From Pyrenopolyporus hunteri (Eukaryota; Ascomycota; Sordariomycetes; Xylariales; Hypoxylaceae): 64,000 bases of DNA. The translations under genes and the position numbers were made by a program. The stretch spans positions 1,426,001-1,490,000 of the forward strand of contig CADCXC010000010.1 in NCBI GenBank assembly GCA_902806595.1. The letters are read 5' to 3'. Below are positions 11,516 to 22,976 of the stretch, one piece after another. Positions within the stretch are counted from its first letter, which is position 1. Each line of letters opens with the position of its first letter. Under the pieces are notes generated by a model. The model saw nothing but the letters and a program-made list of their open reading frames with translations, was not told the DNA's origin and ran no database searches.

Positions 11516-14500
11516 ATGACGAGGGAACTTATTGACTTGGCCGCTGTGGTATCCGATTCCGAGGACTCTGATTCCCAGGCACATACGCCTCAAAGAGGTA
11601 GGCGGTCCCCGTCCCAACCACAGTCTCCGCCGGGGTCACGTCGTAAAGTTGTTAGCTCGACACCTTCAGATCGGCAGGGCCCAACGTCTATAGGAGAAGA
11701 CTCTACGTCTATCTGTGCTACGACGCCTCGCCGGGATTCTAAGGGTTCTGCATCCAAGTTATCTAGCCAAGATGGTAGGATGGCTTCGTTACCGGTTAGG
11801 CCGACTAGCAGCTCTAGAAATGGACCGGACGTGACCCCTTCGTCAAACCATCACCACTCGGCCGCCTCCAATCATCGGACACCCAAGCATTACACCCCGA
11901 GAAAACTCGACTGGACAACCGATAAAGTCGAAGAGGCCCTACGAGATTTTTCGGGTGAAATCGGCACAGACGGGGCTAATCTCACCGCCCGCCTGATTCA
12001 CATAGCCTGGAAGAAGGAGGCTCCCGAGCAACTCTTCACGAGTAAGAAGGATTGGTTTGCGGATATGAAACGTACCCCATTAGAAGGCGTCGGCAAATCG
12101 CCAGATACGATAAGAATCAAGACCAAGGTTCGGCGCTTTTTACCCTCTCTAAACCCTAGAATATAAAAAAGAATCTGTTTGGCTAACATTCACATAGCAA
12201 TTTGGTCAAGGTAGATCCGGGAAGCAGGAGAAGCGAGAACATCATCAAGTCATTTGCATCAAGACGAACGTTGACACGGTCCCTGCATACAGCTTCCATC
12301 ATGTTGAGATCAAGAAGAACATCCTCTCCCCAAATACCATGCTTACTTACGTCCCTCATCTGCGAGACCTGGCGGACAACGAGGAGGGTGTCTATCGCCG
12401 TTGGCTTGAAAATTTAGAGAATATGGACAAGACGTCCGGCTTCGCCACGCTCAGCAGACATCAGAAGGTGACCAAGACTATCAAGAAGGAGCGTGCGACC
12501 ACCTTACTACTATATCTCGATTCCTGGTTAGACAGGCTTGGTATTGAAAATTGCACCAAGACTACCCTCATTCGTTACATGGCAAGCCAGAGCGATAGCG
12601 TCACCCTCCAACAAAAATCGAGCATACTGAATTCATACAATGACGAGCCCGGGTCTCCACGATCAGCCAAGACTGTGAGGATGTTTACAGAGGCATTCGA
12701 TCGGGTCTTCAACTCCCCGTCTCTCCGTGAACGTGCGGTACCCCTGCGCGACGTTCTGCTACTGGATAAATCGGTTGACACCATCGTCGATTCTAAGAAA
12801 TGGATGAAGGAAACCCCGAGTCAATCCAAGGTTACGGAAGAGCAACCGACGGTGGAGTCTTTCTTGGAGACGTACGCGCTCCTTGGTTGCCTGGTATGCT
12901 CGAGCCATTCTTGCGAGCACGGCGAGTACGGCGTGGACAACGAACGGAAACGATTCTCCGTTGAGGTTATCGGTGGTTTGTCACCCCTGCTTCGCCAACA
13001 GCTGATACAGAAACCAAGGGAAAGGGGCGAAGACAGCCCATCATCTCGCAAAACCAAGAAACCTTGCGGCGAGGACTGCTATCTTAATGGACGTCCTGGA
13101 ACACGAGCTCGTGCATGGGGCGAAAATGAGATAATGCTCCTTAGGTCGTTCTTCTCCACGCTAAGTAACACAGATATTCCCGTACAATGCGCTACTGCTG
13201 TGGCCACCGGAAGACCCTGCTGGGACGTCAATCGTCAACTCGATAAGCTTGACTTCTCTATCCCCAGCGTAAGCCCGCCGCCACCTGTTCAGGTCAAGCC
13301 ACTACACTGGTACGATAGGAAGAAAAAGATGCTTATAGGGGACTGGCAAGATCATACCAACACGCACGAGCATCAGAGGAGGGACTTTTTCGATCCATGT
13401 AACCACGAAGGCCCCTGCACAGCGAAGAACTGTGGGTGTATCCAGAATCGCGTCATGTGTGAGCGCTTCTGCCGATGCACAGCAGCGACCTGCGCTAACA
13501 AGTTTACCGGCTGCGCTTGTCACTCCCACGGGAAGACGTGCCTCCCTAAACAAAAGGACCGGCCTTGCATCTGCGTCCAGCTAAATCGCGAATGTGATCC
13601 TGCTCTATGCGGGGGCTGTGGTGCTCTCGAAAGAGCCAACCCGGTAAACGCAGACAACGATGCCCTGCACGCCACCGGCTGCCAGAATTGCGCGATGCAG
13701 CGAGGCAAGTCGAAGTCGCTCATGCTCGGAAAATCCAGGATCGCCGGCTACGGATTATTCGCTACCGAAGACATCCCCCAAGACGAGTTCGTCATAGAAT
13801 ACGTTGGCGAACTTATAAGCCAGGACGAAGGCGTCCGCCGCGAGGCGCGTCGTGGGGACGTATTCGATGAATCATCCAATTCTTCATACCTTTTCACCCT
13901 GTTAGAGCAGGAGGGTATCTGGGTTGATGCCGCTATATACGGCAATCTTAGTCGATACATCAACCACCAGGAGACGAATTGCAACGTTACGCCGCGGATT
14001 CTCTATGTGAATGGGGAATACCGCATCAAGTTCACCTCTTTACGGGACATCAAGGCTGGCGAAGAGTTATTTTTCCATTACGGCGAAAATTTCCCTAATC
14101 TGACTAAGAAGCTTTTACAAGAAGAGAAAGCCGAGAAAAAACGACGTAAAGCCAAAGAGCAAGCTCGCAAGAAGGAGCAGAATAACGGAGAAAAGCCGAG
14201 GAAGAAGCCGGGCCGCAAGCCGGGCAGAAAACCAGGGCGTAAACCCGGTCGTAAGCCTAAGAAGACATTCGCTAAGATTGAGTCCGAACCGGAAGATAAT
14301 GATGACATGCTCGAACCTTCGGAAGAGCCATTCCCCGAGATTAGTTTCACCAAAGCGCGTAAGCGTAAGCGCGGTATTGGTGATGAGGACGATTTAGATG
14401 AGGGCGAGTACCGTCCTGGGACGGACTCTCAGGACGACGCAATGGTGGACGTCGGCGAAGGGTCGCCCACTCGCAAGCCGTCGCGTTTAAGAAAACGGTT

Positions 14501-15203
14501 GGGGGCGCCGAAGGCAAGGAAAAGCTTTCTAGCTCCGGCTCCCAAGCGCCGAGAAGCGGACGAGAATCTTAATGGGGAGGACAATGAGCTCGATATAACG
14601 CCAAAACGCCAGCGCAAGAAGCCACGGAGACTCCTTGATGACGCTACGTTAGACGAGATAGACGAAGCACTGGTAGTTGAAAGCAAACCGATAGTGACGC
14701 CGAAACGTCGAGGCAGGAAGCCGAAACATCTCAAAGAGAATAACAATATCGAAGCCAAAGTAACCGAACGAGACACGGTGGTCATAGGGGGCGCACAAAA
14801 TGCTACCCCAGGCAGCGCTCAGAATAGCGCCAGCCGCTTTAAACACACAGAAGCCAGACTTGAGCTCAACTCAGACTCGGCTGCCGAGGAAGAGACACCC
14901 TCTCACGTTCGAACCCGACGGCAGATCAACAAAGACGTTGTGGAGTCTAGTCCGCTCTCGACGCCGGATTCAGGTATCGAATACCCGGGTCTCGACCTAT
15001 CCGACTCGGATCTCCGGCCCACTTCTAAGAGGGGACGCCCGAAGAAGGGAGCGAGCGGCGATGACGAGTACAACGGGGGCAGTTGGAATGATAGTGACGG
15101 TGTCAGACACCTCGGCGCGGGCAGTGATGACAGTGACGATGAGGACGGCTCACCTGTCGATCGCCCACGACCGCGACGCAGGCCCGCTCGGTACGAGGAC
15201 TAA
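11516..15203 (+). CDS. KMT6: Histone H3K27 methyltransferase, EZH2/KMT6 (PRC2 catalytic subunit)
   Basis: Two exons, 11516-12127 and 12198-15203, give 1205 residues; the 70-nt intron has a GCTAAC branch point but an atypical GTTCGG donor. Exon joining gives the smooth block IRIKTK-QFGQGRSGKQ. A Cys-rich CXC/pre-SET region spans about 605-705 (GPCTAKNCGCIQNRVMCERF). The SET domain spans about 708-835 with IAGYGLF (cofactor loop), RYINHQETNCN and EELFFHYGENF. The enzyme trimethylates H3 Lys27 as part of PRC2 with EED and SUZ12 orthologues, silencing facultative heterochromatin, often including secondary-metabolite clusters. A 370-residue tail follows SET, holding four KPGR repeats (about 868-894) and AT-hook-like RRGRKP (about 1038) and KRGRPKKG (about 1147). 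Animal EZH2 ends soon after SET. I prefer the start at 11516 (MTRELIDLAAVVSDSED); an in-frame ATG at 11480 would add 12 residues. Confidence 0.95.
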
Positions 15204-17107
15204 GACATTTTCGCGTATATCCCTCCTTTTTAACCACATAGAATAGAACCGGCGGTGTTTCTACGGGAAGGACAACGATATTTCCGTCCTATGATTTGAT
15301 ACCTACCTACCTAGGTAGGTACCTACCTAGTTGTACCTACCTATTCATCTGGGTTGCCTCTGAGATCACCTAGCACTGCACCGCATATTGCATGTTGCAG
15401 GTCACTATATCTCAAAGAGACAGACTCGCTTCTTGTACTAGCTTCGAGCATAGCTGTATAATACCTACCTACCTACATTATATAACAAACCCAATTAATA
15501 AAAAGAAAGAAGAAAAAGAACCATAGCAGTAGATACAGGCCCCGACTGCGAGATGTGAGTCGAATCTTCCGTTAGTTATGTACCTAGGTTGGTAAGGAGG
15601 TAGCTAAGTAGCTAGTTTATTTATAAGGATATAAACCTTCAATGGCACAAACTCGTGATGTCACTCGTAGTCTCCCCTCCGATCCCTACGTACTAATCTC
15701 CTTTACACAAGGAGACTTTTTCTCCAAGGACCTTAGCTTTGTGCTAGTACCCCCTTTACTTTTCTTTGCTTCAACTAAGGTATGTTGGTACTTTCTAATA
15801 CATAATACAACGTACGACACATTAAACGATGGAATGAAGTATGATCTACAAGAAAGGCTGTTCGCTCCCATGCATAGGTACTCAGCTCTGAAATTATAGG
15901 TGGGTAGGTAGGTAACTACCCGTTAGACTACCTACCTAAAATACCTCTTATCGTAAGGCCGCGTATACTCCTTACTTCCTTCCTCCAAGCAAATATTATA
16001 ACGACTACTCGCAACGAAACCACCCTATGCTCGTATCAAAAATCAATACTACCTACTACCTACTACCTACTACCACCGCCAATAAGTTAGGAGGTATGTA
16101 GGTACCTAGGTAAGTAGGTAGATACCTAGGCAGGCACGAAAGGAATAGCGCCCGTCCATCCATTCATCCATCCGTGTATCCTCCACAGGAAATTAACATA
16201 CCAAATAATCCAACAAAGAACGGAACCCCCTATCAACTACCTCTTCAAAAACTGCATAATAGAGTAATAGAGTAAAAAATAAGACCTCCCAATTTTCATT
16301 AGCTACCTAGCCTAACCTAACCTAAACTAGGCAATATCTGCTGCTGCTCCGTCCAGGCAAGACAAGACGAGGCCAGACCAGACGAGACCAGACGGGCCAA
16401 ACCCAGACCAAACCAACCCGAACCTCGGGCAACCCGCCTTTAATTTAAAAAGGCGCAGGAATGCCCGGGGCGGGGGGGGGGAGAATACCTCAATAGTAAT
16501 TAGCAACTGAAAACCTTGATAACATAACGTACACACGATGACATCAAGGACTGTAATGTAACACTCCTTTTTTTCCCCCTTCTTGTCCTCCTACGATTGT
16601 AAGAGGGGAGAGGATGAGGGAGGAGAGAAACGAGGAGGGCAGAAAGGATATTGCCTCCAGACACAATAACAACAAAACCCTCCCCTCTCCTCCCCCCTCT
16701 TCTTGCTTGCCGGTGAATAAATAAACCCGGGCTTTTGCTTAATTTCGACTGATAGGTTACTGAGCAGGCCGTTTCTGGCTTGCTCTTTGCTGCTTTTTGC
16801 AAGGATTGCTACACCCTCGCCTCCCATTACCACGGCATCGTTTGGCTCGAGGTGAGTTGACCAGGCTAAGTTCGACTGTGGTGTTCGTCGGGGCTTGCCG
16901 CTAAATTCCGTCTCTTCCCTCGCTCACTGCCCTCCTTGGCTCTCTTCTGGCAGTGATATTGTTCGAGGCTAGAGAAGGCCCCGTAGGCGTAAGGATGCAT
17001 CTCTGGTCCATACTCTAAACCTCGGGTGCTTCAACTCGCTCTCGTGTCAAATGAATTTTGTTCATATGGTTTTTTAGCAAGGGCCTTTTACGCAGCCCTT
17101 CCTAAGA
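15204..17107. other. Convergent spacer KMT6 / PPZ with TACC repeats
   Basis: No gene is seen in 1.9 kb between convergent genes. It is unusually rich in TACC/GGTA simple sequence: a perfect 18-bp palindrome centred on CCTAGG at 15304-15321, CTACCTA triplet-like repeats at about 16048-16075, and a TACCTAGGTA palindrome at 16103-16112. A CCAGACxAGA-type repeat lies at about 16360-16420. A C/G homopolymer run occurs at about 16468-16482. Confidence 0.5.
15304..15321. repeat. 18-bp perfect palindrome, member of dispersed TACC/GGTA motif
   Basis: TACCTACCTAGGTAGGTA is its own reverse complement. It is one of the two longest members of a motif family seen only between genes in this window; a matching 18-bp palindrome centred on GGTACC is at 37979-37996. 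Confidence 0.9.
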
Positions 17108-18830
17108 TTATACGCTCTGGGGGTATATGTTGGCCGGCTAAAGAGAGCAAGACTGTTAGCTATAAGGAAGGTCCACGTATAGACTTAGAAAGAGTATTCC
17201 CACATACCGGACTGTTCAGCATATTGTTACGCTTGTTTCTTCCTTTCTTAATGTGGCTCTTGAGCGCAGAGGAGTCCAATGGCTTGAGGAGCTCGAAACT
17301 ACACAGCAGCTCCGCCGAAACAGACATAACGGCTCCCCAATTATCAAATTCGCCGCAATACTATTACACGTATGGTTAGTATAAGCTTGGTGACGCGGGT
17401 GGATGGGGTTCTCCTACGTTCGGCGCGCTGAAGACCGTGACCAAAACCCTGTCGTTGAAGAATTCATATCCGTCCTCAACAACCATGTGCGCACGACAGA
17501 CGAGATCGAAGTCGTGGGTCGCCAGAAATTCAGTAATGACCCTCTTGCCAAAACAGTAGCTGACACCTCTCTCGTTAGCTTCCCAGTCCGCTTCCATGTC
17601 CGCGGGGTCGGACCAGAGCAAGTCGTTCAGTAAACCGTAGTCGGGAACGTCGGTGGGGCGGGCGATGTTGCGAATATCGTCCATGTGACTAAGAGCCGGA
17701 GATAGCCCGCCATGAACACAGAAGATCTTCCCGGCGACGATAGCGGCAATCGGGAGGGTATTGAAGCAGTCGATAAACGTCTTCCATATCTTCACATTGC
17801 ACCTTCGCTTGCATTCATCGTAGAATCCGTAGACCCTGGTCACATTGGCGCATTCGTGGTTTCCTCGTAGGAGGAAGAAATTCTCGGGATACTTGAGCTT
17901 GTAGCACAGTAACAGCAGGATCGTTTCGAGTGATTGCTTGCCCCTATCGACGTAGTCTCCGAGGAAAAGAAAATTCGCAGTTGGCGGGAATCCACACATC
18001 TCAAACATACGAATCAGGTCAGTATACTGGCCATGAACGTCGCCAACAATCTTCACAGGCGCGTCAAGTTCCAGCAGGGCAGGTTGGGACAAGAAACATT
18101 CGCGAGCTCTCTGGCAAATGGCGACTATCTCCGCATTCTTCAAACAGACGCTCTTCGTTACCTTGCCGGCATATGCGGCGTCGAGGAGGCGCTTAATGAA
18201 GTCGTCAAGGTCCATGTCTTTGATGTCGCCCATGGCAACCCCGGTCGGAGAATCCTCCTTGGAAGGTGTCCCTGGTACCGATATAATGGGGTTAATCGCG
18301 TTCTCTTTCTTCACTAGGATGGGTGCTCCAGGCTGCTGCTGTATGTGTGGGTTTGGGTTGACAACTCCCGTGGGTGGTTGATCGGACACGTGGTCCACCT
18401 CACCCGAAGCTTGGGCGGCGTGTATATCGCCGTGGCCAGCTCTGATGGAAGCAGATTGGACGGGGGAAGGGGGTGGTTGGGAATCGTCTACTTGCGGGTT
18501 GCTCGCATCCGGTGATCGCGGGGACGATGGAGAAGCGACTGAGTCAGCACGGCTTGTTCTCGACTTGCTACTCCGCGCTGATCTTACAGAAGCGGCATCG
18601 GACTTATCACCGGGGCCGTCTCCATTAGACATGATCGCAGAGCTTCGAGGACTGTCGGTCTTCCCACCCCCAGGTATTTTCGATCGGAGATTTTTGAACG
18701 AGCGGGTAGAGTCCCTGGTCTCCGACTTTCCGAAGGAAGGATACGATTGTAGGTTCTCGGCGCGATCTCCGGACGACGCGCCGCCCGAGCTCTTGGAGCT
18801 CCCCCCCTCTTTAGATGCTTGGTTGCCCAT
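17108..18830 (-). CDS. PPZ1: Ser/Thr protein phosphatase PPZ type (PP1-like)
   Basis: Three coding exons, 18830-17418, 17360-17208 and 17137-17108, encode 531 residues. Introns of 57 and 70 nt are GT-AG; the last exon has only ten codons ending in YPQSV. The N-terminal 190 residues are Ser/Arg-rich and disordered, and begin MGNQASKE, a myristoylation consensus. The rest is a complete PP1-type catalytic domain: GDVHGQ (about 263), GDYVDRG (about 291), GNHE (about 322), HGGLSP, and SAPN-YCGEFDNWGA rebuilt across intron 1, so the metal ligands are present. PPZ phosphatases occur only in fungi. They regulate K+/Na+ homeostasis through Trk transporters and ENA1, cell-wall integrity and the cell cycle, and are inhibited by Hal3/Vhs3. 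The myristoylation site suggests membrane attachment. Confidence 0.96.
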
Positions 18831-19532
18831 CGTCTCGTGTCCAGTATCGATGATTCTCGTGATACGTAGACAAGCTTCGTGGTAATGTTAAAAAATTTTA
18901 GTCGTTGGTGCACCCGGGGCAGTTAAATTAATAAGGAGCCCAGGCGCCCACCAATCCGTCGTTCGTAAACCAAAGATGGGGCAGATGATGTTCGTCTACG
19001 TCCAACTCGTTGCTAGGGAGGATGGAATAGTCGGTCAAGGACGGAGAGGAGGAGGGCGGCGGAGGAAGTGGGAGCCGTTTTGTTCTCCGTCTTCGTAGCT
19101 AGATGGTAGGGTGAGCGCCAGTCGTTTGCAGAGATCGGGGAGATGCGGGAAAGGACGGTGAGGTGGAGGAGGATGGGGTAGAATGTTGTCGCAGTCAAAC
19201 GGAGACGTCGGAATGGAAGAAGGTAGGACTGACAATGCAGCGTAAGAGGCTATGTTGGCGAGGTTGAGGCTGGAGGCCAAGTAATTAATCTAAAGTGTGC
19301 GTCGGAAGAATCAGCTACGGAGGGTCCATGCGGATTCAGGTCGCACATGTATGAGGGTCGGCAGTTGATCGATGAATCCGGCAGGGGGGAATTGGATTGG
19401 ATTCTGGAGAAATTGATTGCAACGAGAAGAAAGGCCGGGGAGTTGCGGAGGGGAGAGAGGATGAGGTAAGAAAACGGTGCGACGGGAAGGAAGTTGATAA
19501 TGATGACGATCTCCAAGGTTTGGAGCCGTCCG

Positions 19533-19600
19533 TAGTGTTCTGTAGTGTCTGTCTGTAGTGTTCTGTAGTGGCTGTAGTGGCTGTAGTGGCTGTAGGGTAG
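19533..19600. repeat. Short tandem repeat, TGTAGTGGC/TGTAGTGTTC type
   Basis: The units TGTAGTGTTC, TGTAGTGTC and TGTAGTGGC recur head to tail about seven times in the probable upstream region of PPZ1. The last three units are near identical. This looks like a young, slippage-derived minisatellite. Confidence 0.7.
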
Positions 19601-20885
19601 TGCCTAGGTATGTAGGTAGTATTTTGGCCCGTACTAAGAATTTTCCCCCTTCTCCTCTTCTTTTTTTTGGGGGGGGTCGAGTGGGTTAATACATAGGAGT
19701 ATGCAAAAGGGAAATGCGGGGAGAAGCTGTTCGTCTGGCTTCGTTCTAAGATGCGGCGAACGGTGATGAGTAAGGTAAGGTCGAAAAAAAAGAGAGGGAA
19801 AGATAAGGCACGGGACATACAAAACTGTACACAATATGACCCAAGGGGGCGCCTCGGAGCCAAGAAAGAGATCAGAAGAACGTGCTAGACTCAAGTGGAT
19901 CTTTTGGTCGCGGCGCCAAGGAACGAGGGTTGCCGTCTAGTCTTCACCGTACAGACGTACAGGCGTACAGTAGGGGGTATCTGGTAGTATATTATGTGTG
20001 GATATGGTATGTACGTATGTAGGTACGTGTTGAAGGTGTTGTAGGGTAAGGAAGTAGTAGTCGGCTGGCAGGTAGATACCTATGTATGGGGGTATGTAGG
20101 TATGTAGATAGGTAGTGGGTATAGGTAGGGTAGGTAGGTATATTATGTGTAAGATGCCCACGAGCGCGTGTATATGTGTGTGGATGTACCCATGTACGTA
20201 GTTGAGGTCGGTATCACAACTATCGCAGCTATTGCAGCTATGGCAGCTATATATGTAGGTACCCAATGCGGAAGCGGAGAAGCATAAAAAAGAAGCTGGC
20301 CTGCAACTTACCTGGCATTGATAATATAAGAGAGCGGTAGCCTTGATCAGGCTGGTATACGACAACAGGCTACTGCAGTGCCCAAGGTCCGTTTTATTCC
20401 TTGTGTATTCGCGCTCGCATGTGGGCGTATGTGCGTAGGTGCGTAGGTGCGTATGGGTGTGCGTGTGTGCGTGTGTGTGCCTGGGTAGGTACGTGTGTGA
20501 CGAGAGGAACGTCTCAATGAAACCTCAAAGTATGCGTATAGTGGGTGACGACAGGGTTGTTGGGGCTAGAGGGCTAGATTGGCCTTGGCTGTTAGTATGG
20601 ACGCACGGCTCGTGGTGAAGTAAAGATGTGGCTTTATTGAGGATGGGGGTTCCGGGTCGTGAAATTCTTTGAGTCAGCGTGGGCGGGATAAGGTAGGACA
20701 ATGGATGCGGCACGTTGGAATTCTGGGCTCCGTGATAAGTTGATTGAAGGGAAGGGAAGGAAGAGAGCAGCGAATAGGCAGAGAGGTAAGGGTCGAAGTC
20801 GGATGGGCTCAACAGATGAAGCTACGATAGAATAACCCGGTATAGTAGACGGACGATTAAAAAAAGAGAAGCATAAAAATAAGAT

Positions 20886-20915
20886 AAAATAAAATAAAAT
20901 AAAATAAAATAAAAT
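20886..20915. repeat. (AAAAT)6 microsatellite
   Basis: Six perfect AAAAT units lie in the desert upstream of the SUR7-family gene, flanked by related imperfect units. This is a slippage-prone simple repeat with no evident function. Confidence 0.9.
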
Positions 20916-22638
20916 AGGTAAATTATAGATAAAATCACTAGGGGCTTACAGCTGTAGGTACATGTAATGCCCACCACCTACCCGTACCTCAGGTACCATA
21001 CAATAAGGTAGGTACCTACCAAGGTACAACACATAAATCGTGAGGGTGCTTACCGTAACTTGGTCTCTCCTAGTTGGAAACCGCTGCTTCCACTTCGAAT
21101 AGTTCCGCGACGCCGTCCGACTGGGCGCAGTCGCTTTGCAGTAGAGTTTGGCGGAAGAGGTAAGCACGGCACCTGCCCAGACCGCTACGACGTACTATGG
21201 TATATAAGTAGGTACTAAGGTATGTATTGTCAATATTTACATATATTAGGTACCCGGACGGGTATACGATAGATATATGGTACCTGAGGGGGTATGAATG
21301 GGAGAGTGGGATCATGTCATCTTCAGCGGGGCTCCTCCGTTCCGGCTCGAGTCATTGGAAGTCTTCCCAAGGTTACCCAACTCCATATTTCCCATGTATA
21401 AGAGTGGATTCTGTCGTCCTACTGGTAACGAAAGAAGTCGGAACAGGTGGTTAGTCTCTCTGTCCTACGGTTGGTTCGTTTGAAAGAAGGGGAAAACTTT
21501 TTCTGATTTTGTATAAATTGATTGTGTGGGGTTAAATAAGTAAAGACGTCTCCGACGAGAGTTCTGACTTGACACCCGCCCTGCCAGGTACGGTAGGAGG
21601 TCACGTCCACCCTCCCTACCACTACCACCTACATGCCTACCTACATACCTACCTACATACATACCTAATTTCCCTCTAGTCTTCATAGGACGTATGATAT
21701 TTACGGATGGGCAGGTTCGAATGGAACGACCGAACGGGCATTTCAAGTAGATCAACGTGACATGCAGGCGGGAGCAATCTAGTAGACTGCGCTGAACTTC
21801 CAATGAGAAAGACGAGAGCGCGTCGATCAATGAGGCCGATGACACCTACTGCAAAGATCTCATCTTTCGAGCCCGGCTTTTGTTCGTTACTTTGATTTGT
21901 ATTGCCTAAACTGGACAGTGGCAGTTGATTCTCGCCGTCCGATAGGCACAGGCGCCGTAAATCTTCCAGGTTTCTCGCTTCGGGTTGCTGACCACTTTCA
22001 TTCGCATATAAAAGTTCGTATCACGACGCTCGAAAGCGCAGTGAATCTCGATACCGCGACGCTTGGCGGTGGCGACTGCGAGCAGCCCGGTAGCATCGCA
22101 AGCGGTGTCGTGGTTTTACTCGGCTATTTGGCTTCGGCTTGTCAGGACAACTTAACTTGGCACTTATCATCCCAACTCCGGGACACCGTTTTTAATTGGA
22201 GTCTCGCGAAAGCTTGACACTGCAATTAATACCGGTATCGTGGCAGCTGCATACATGCCCGCCTCTGGCAAGTCTAGATTGATTAGCCAAGAATACGGGT
22301 TGATAGGTAGCCCCTTTCGGATTGATAATGAAAGGCCCGACAGGAGTCCGATGTGTGAGGTTGTCTCATTTGCTATCAATTCGCTAAACACCTATATCAT
22401 GAGTGATATAATGCTCTAGGAGTATAATTAGGCCTGCCGCTCAGCCCGGGCCCGAATATCGTCCAACGTGCCTTCGCCGTGAGTACCCCGACAGCGGAAA
22501 CATAGGGGTCTTTAGAGCGCTGACTGCCTAGGGCCGTTGTGGGGTAGCACTATAATCATGCTTAACAATATTAAGGCTTACATCGTAACCTCCGTGGTCT
22601 AATATTATTCTGCCCCTATATCCGCGACTATCAGGTCA

Positions 22639-22976
22639 TTAATCAGGGCAATGTACGATGTCGCCATTTACGGCGAATGAGAGGATATATAATATCCTGA
22701 TTAAGGAGCTCTGAGATAGATAATAGGTGACAGTGGAAGATCGGAGGCAGCTTTAGCCGCAGGACGGGTTGACACTCTTGCGAGAACCTGCAGCGGCTCC
22801 GAAGAGACCCGGTCTATCGGCGCATTCCGGATCGGGCAAGACCCAGATCCGGGAATCTAGAAGCCTTCTAAGCTTCAAGCACGCAGACCCGTCGGATAGG
22901 GCTGAACGACTGATAGGCATGGCTTGGACCCTTTGCCTCAGGGTCCGGAAGCCGGCAGCATGAAGCCTCTATCCGA
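22639..22976. other. Run of four hairpins, candidate structured RNA or degenerate element
   Basis: Four inverted-repeat units follow one another. (1) Arms 22639-22647 and 22696-22704 are perfect 9-bp complements (TTAATCAGG / CCTGATTAA) enclosing TCGCC/GGCGA. (2) 22741-22802 has TCGGA/TCCGA outside and GCCGC/GCGGC inside. (3) 22824-22857 has ATTCCGGATC against GATCCGGGAAT with GGG/CCC at the tip. (4) 22892-22976 has an outer 8-bp stem TCGGATAG/CTATCCGA and an inner GGACCCT/AGGGTCC. No open frame spans it. I do not recognise a known RNA family; strand is unknown. Confidence 0.3.

Noticed and set aside
19035..19863. Minus-strand frames of 80-175 codons upstream of PPZ1
   Set aside because: Their products are Ser/Pro/Leu low complexity drawn from simple-sequence DNA and show no conserved motif.
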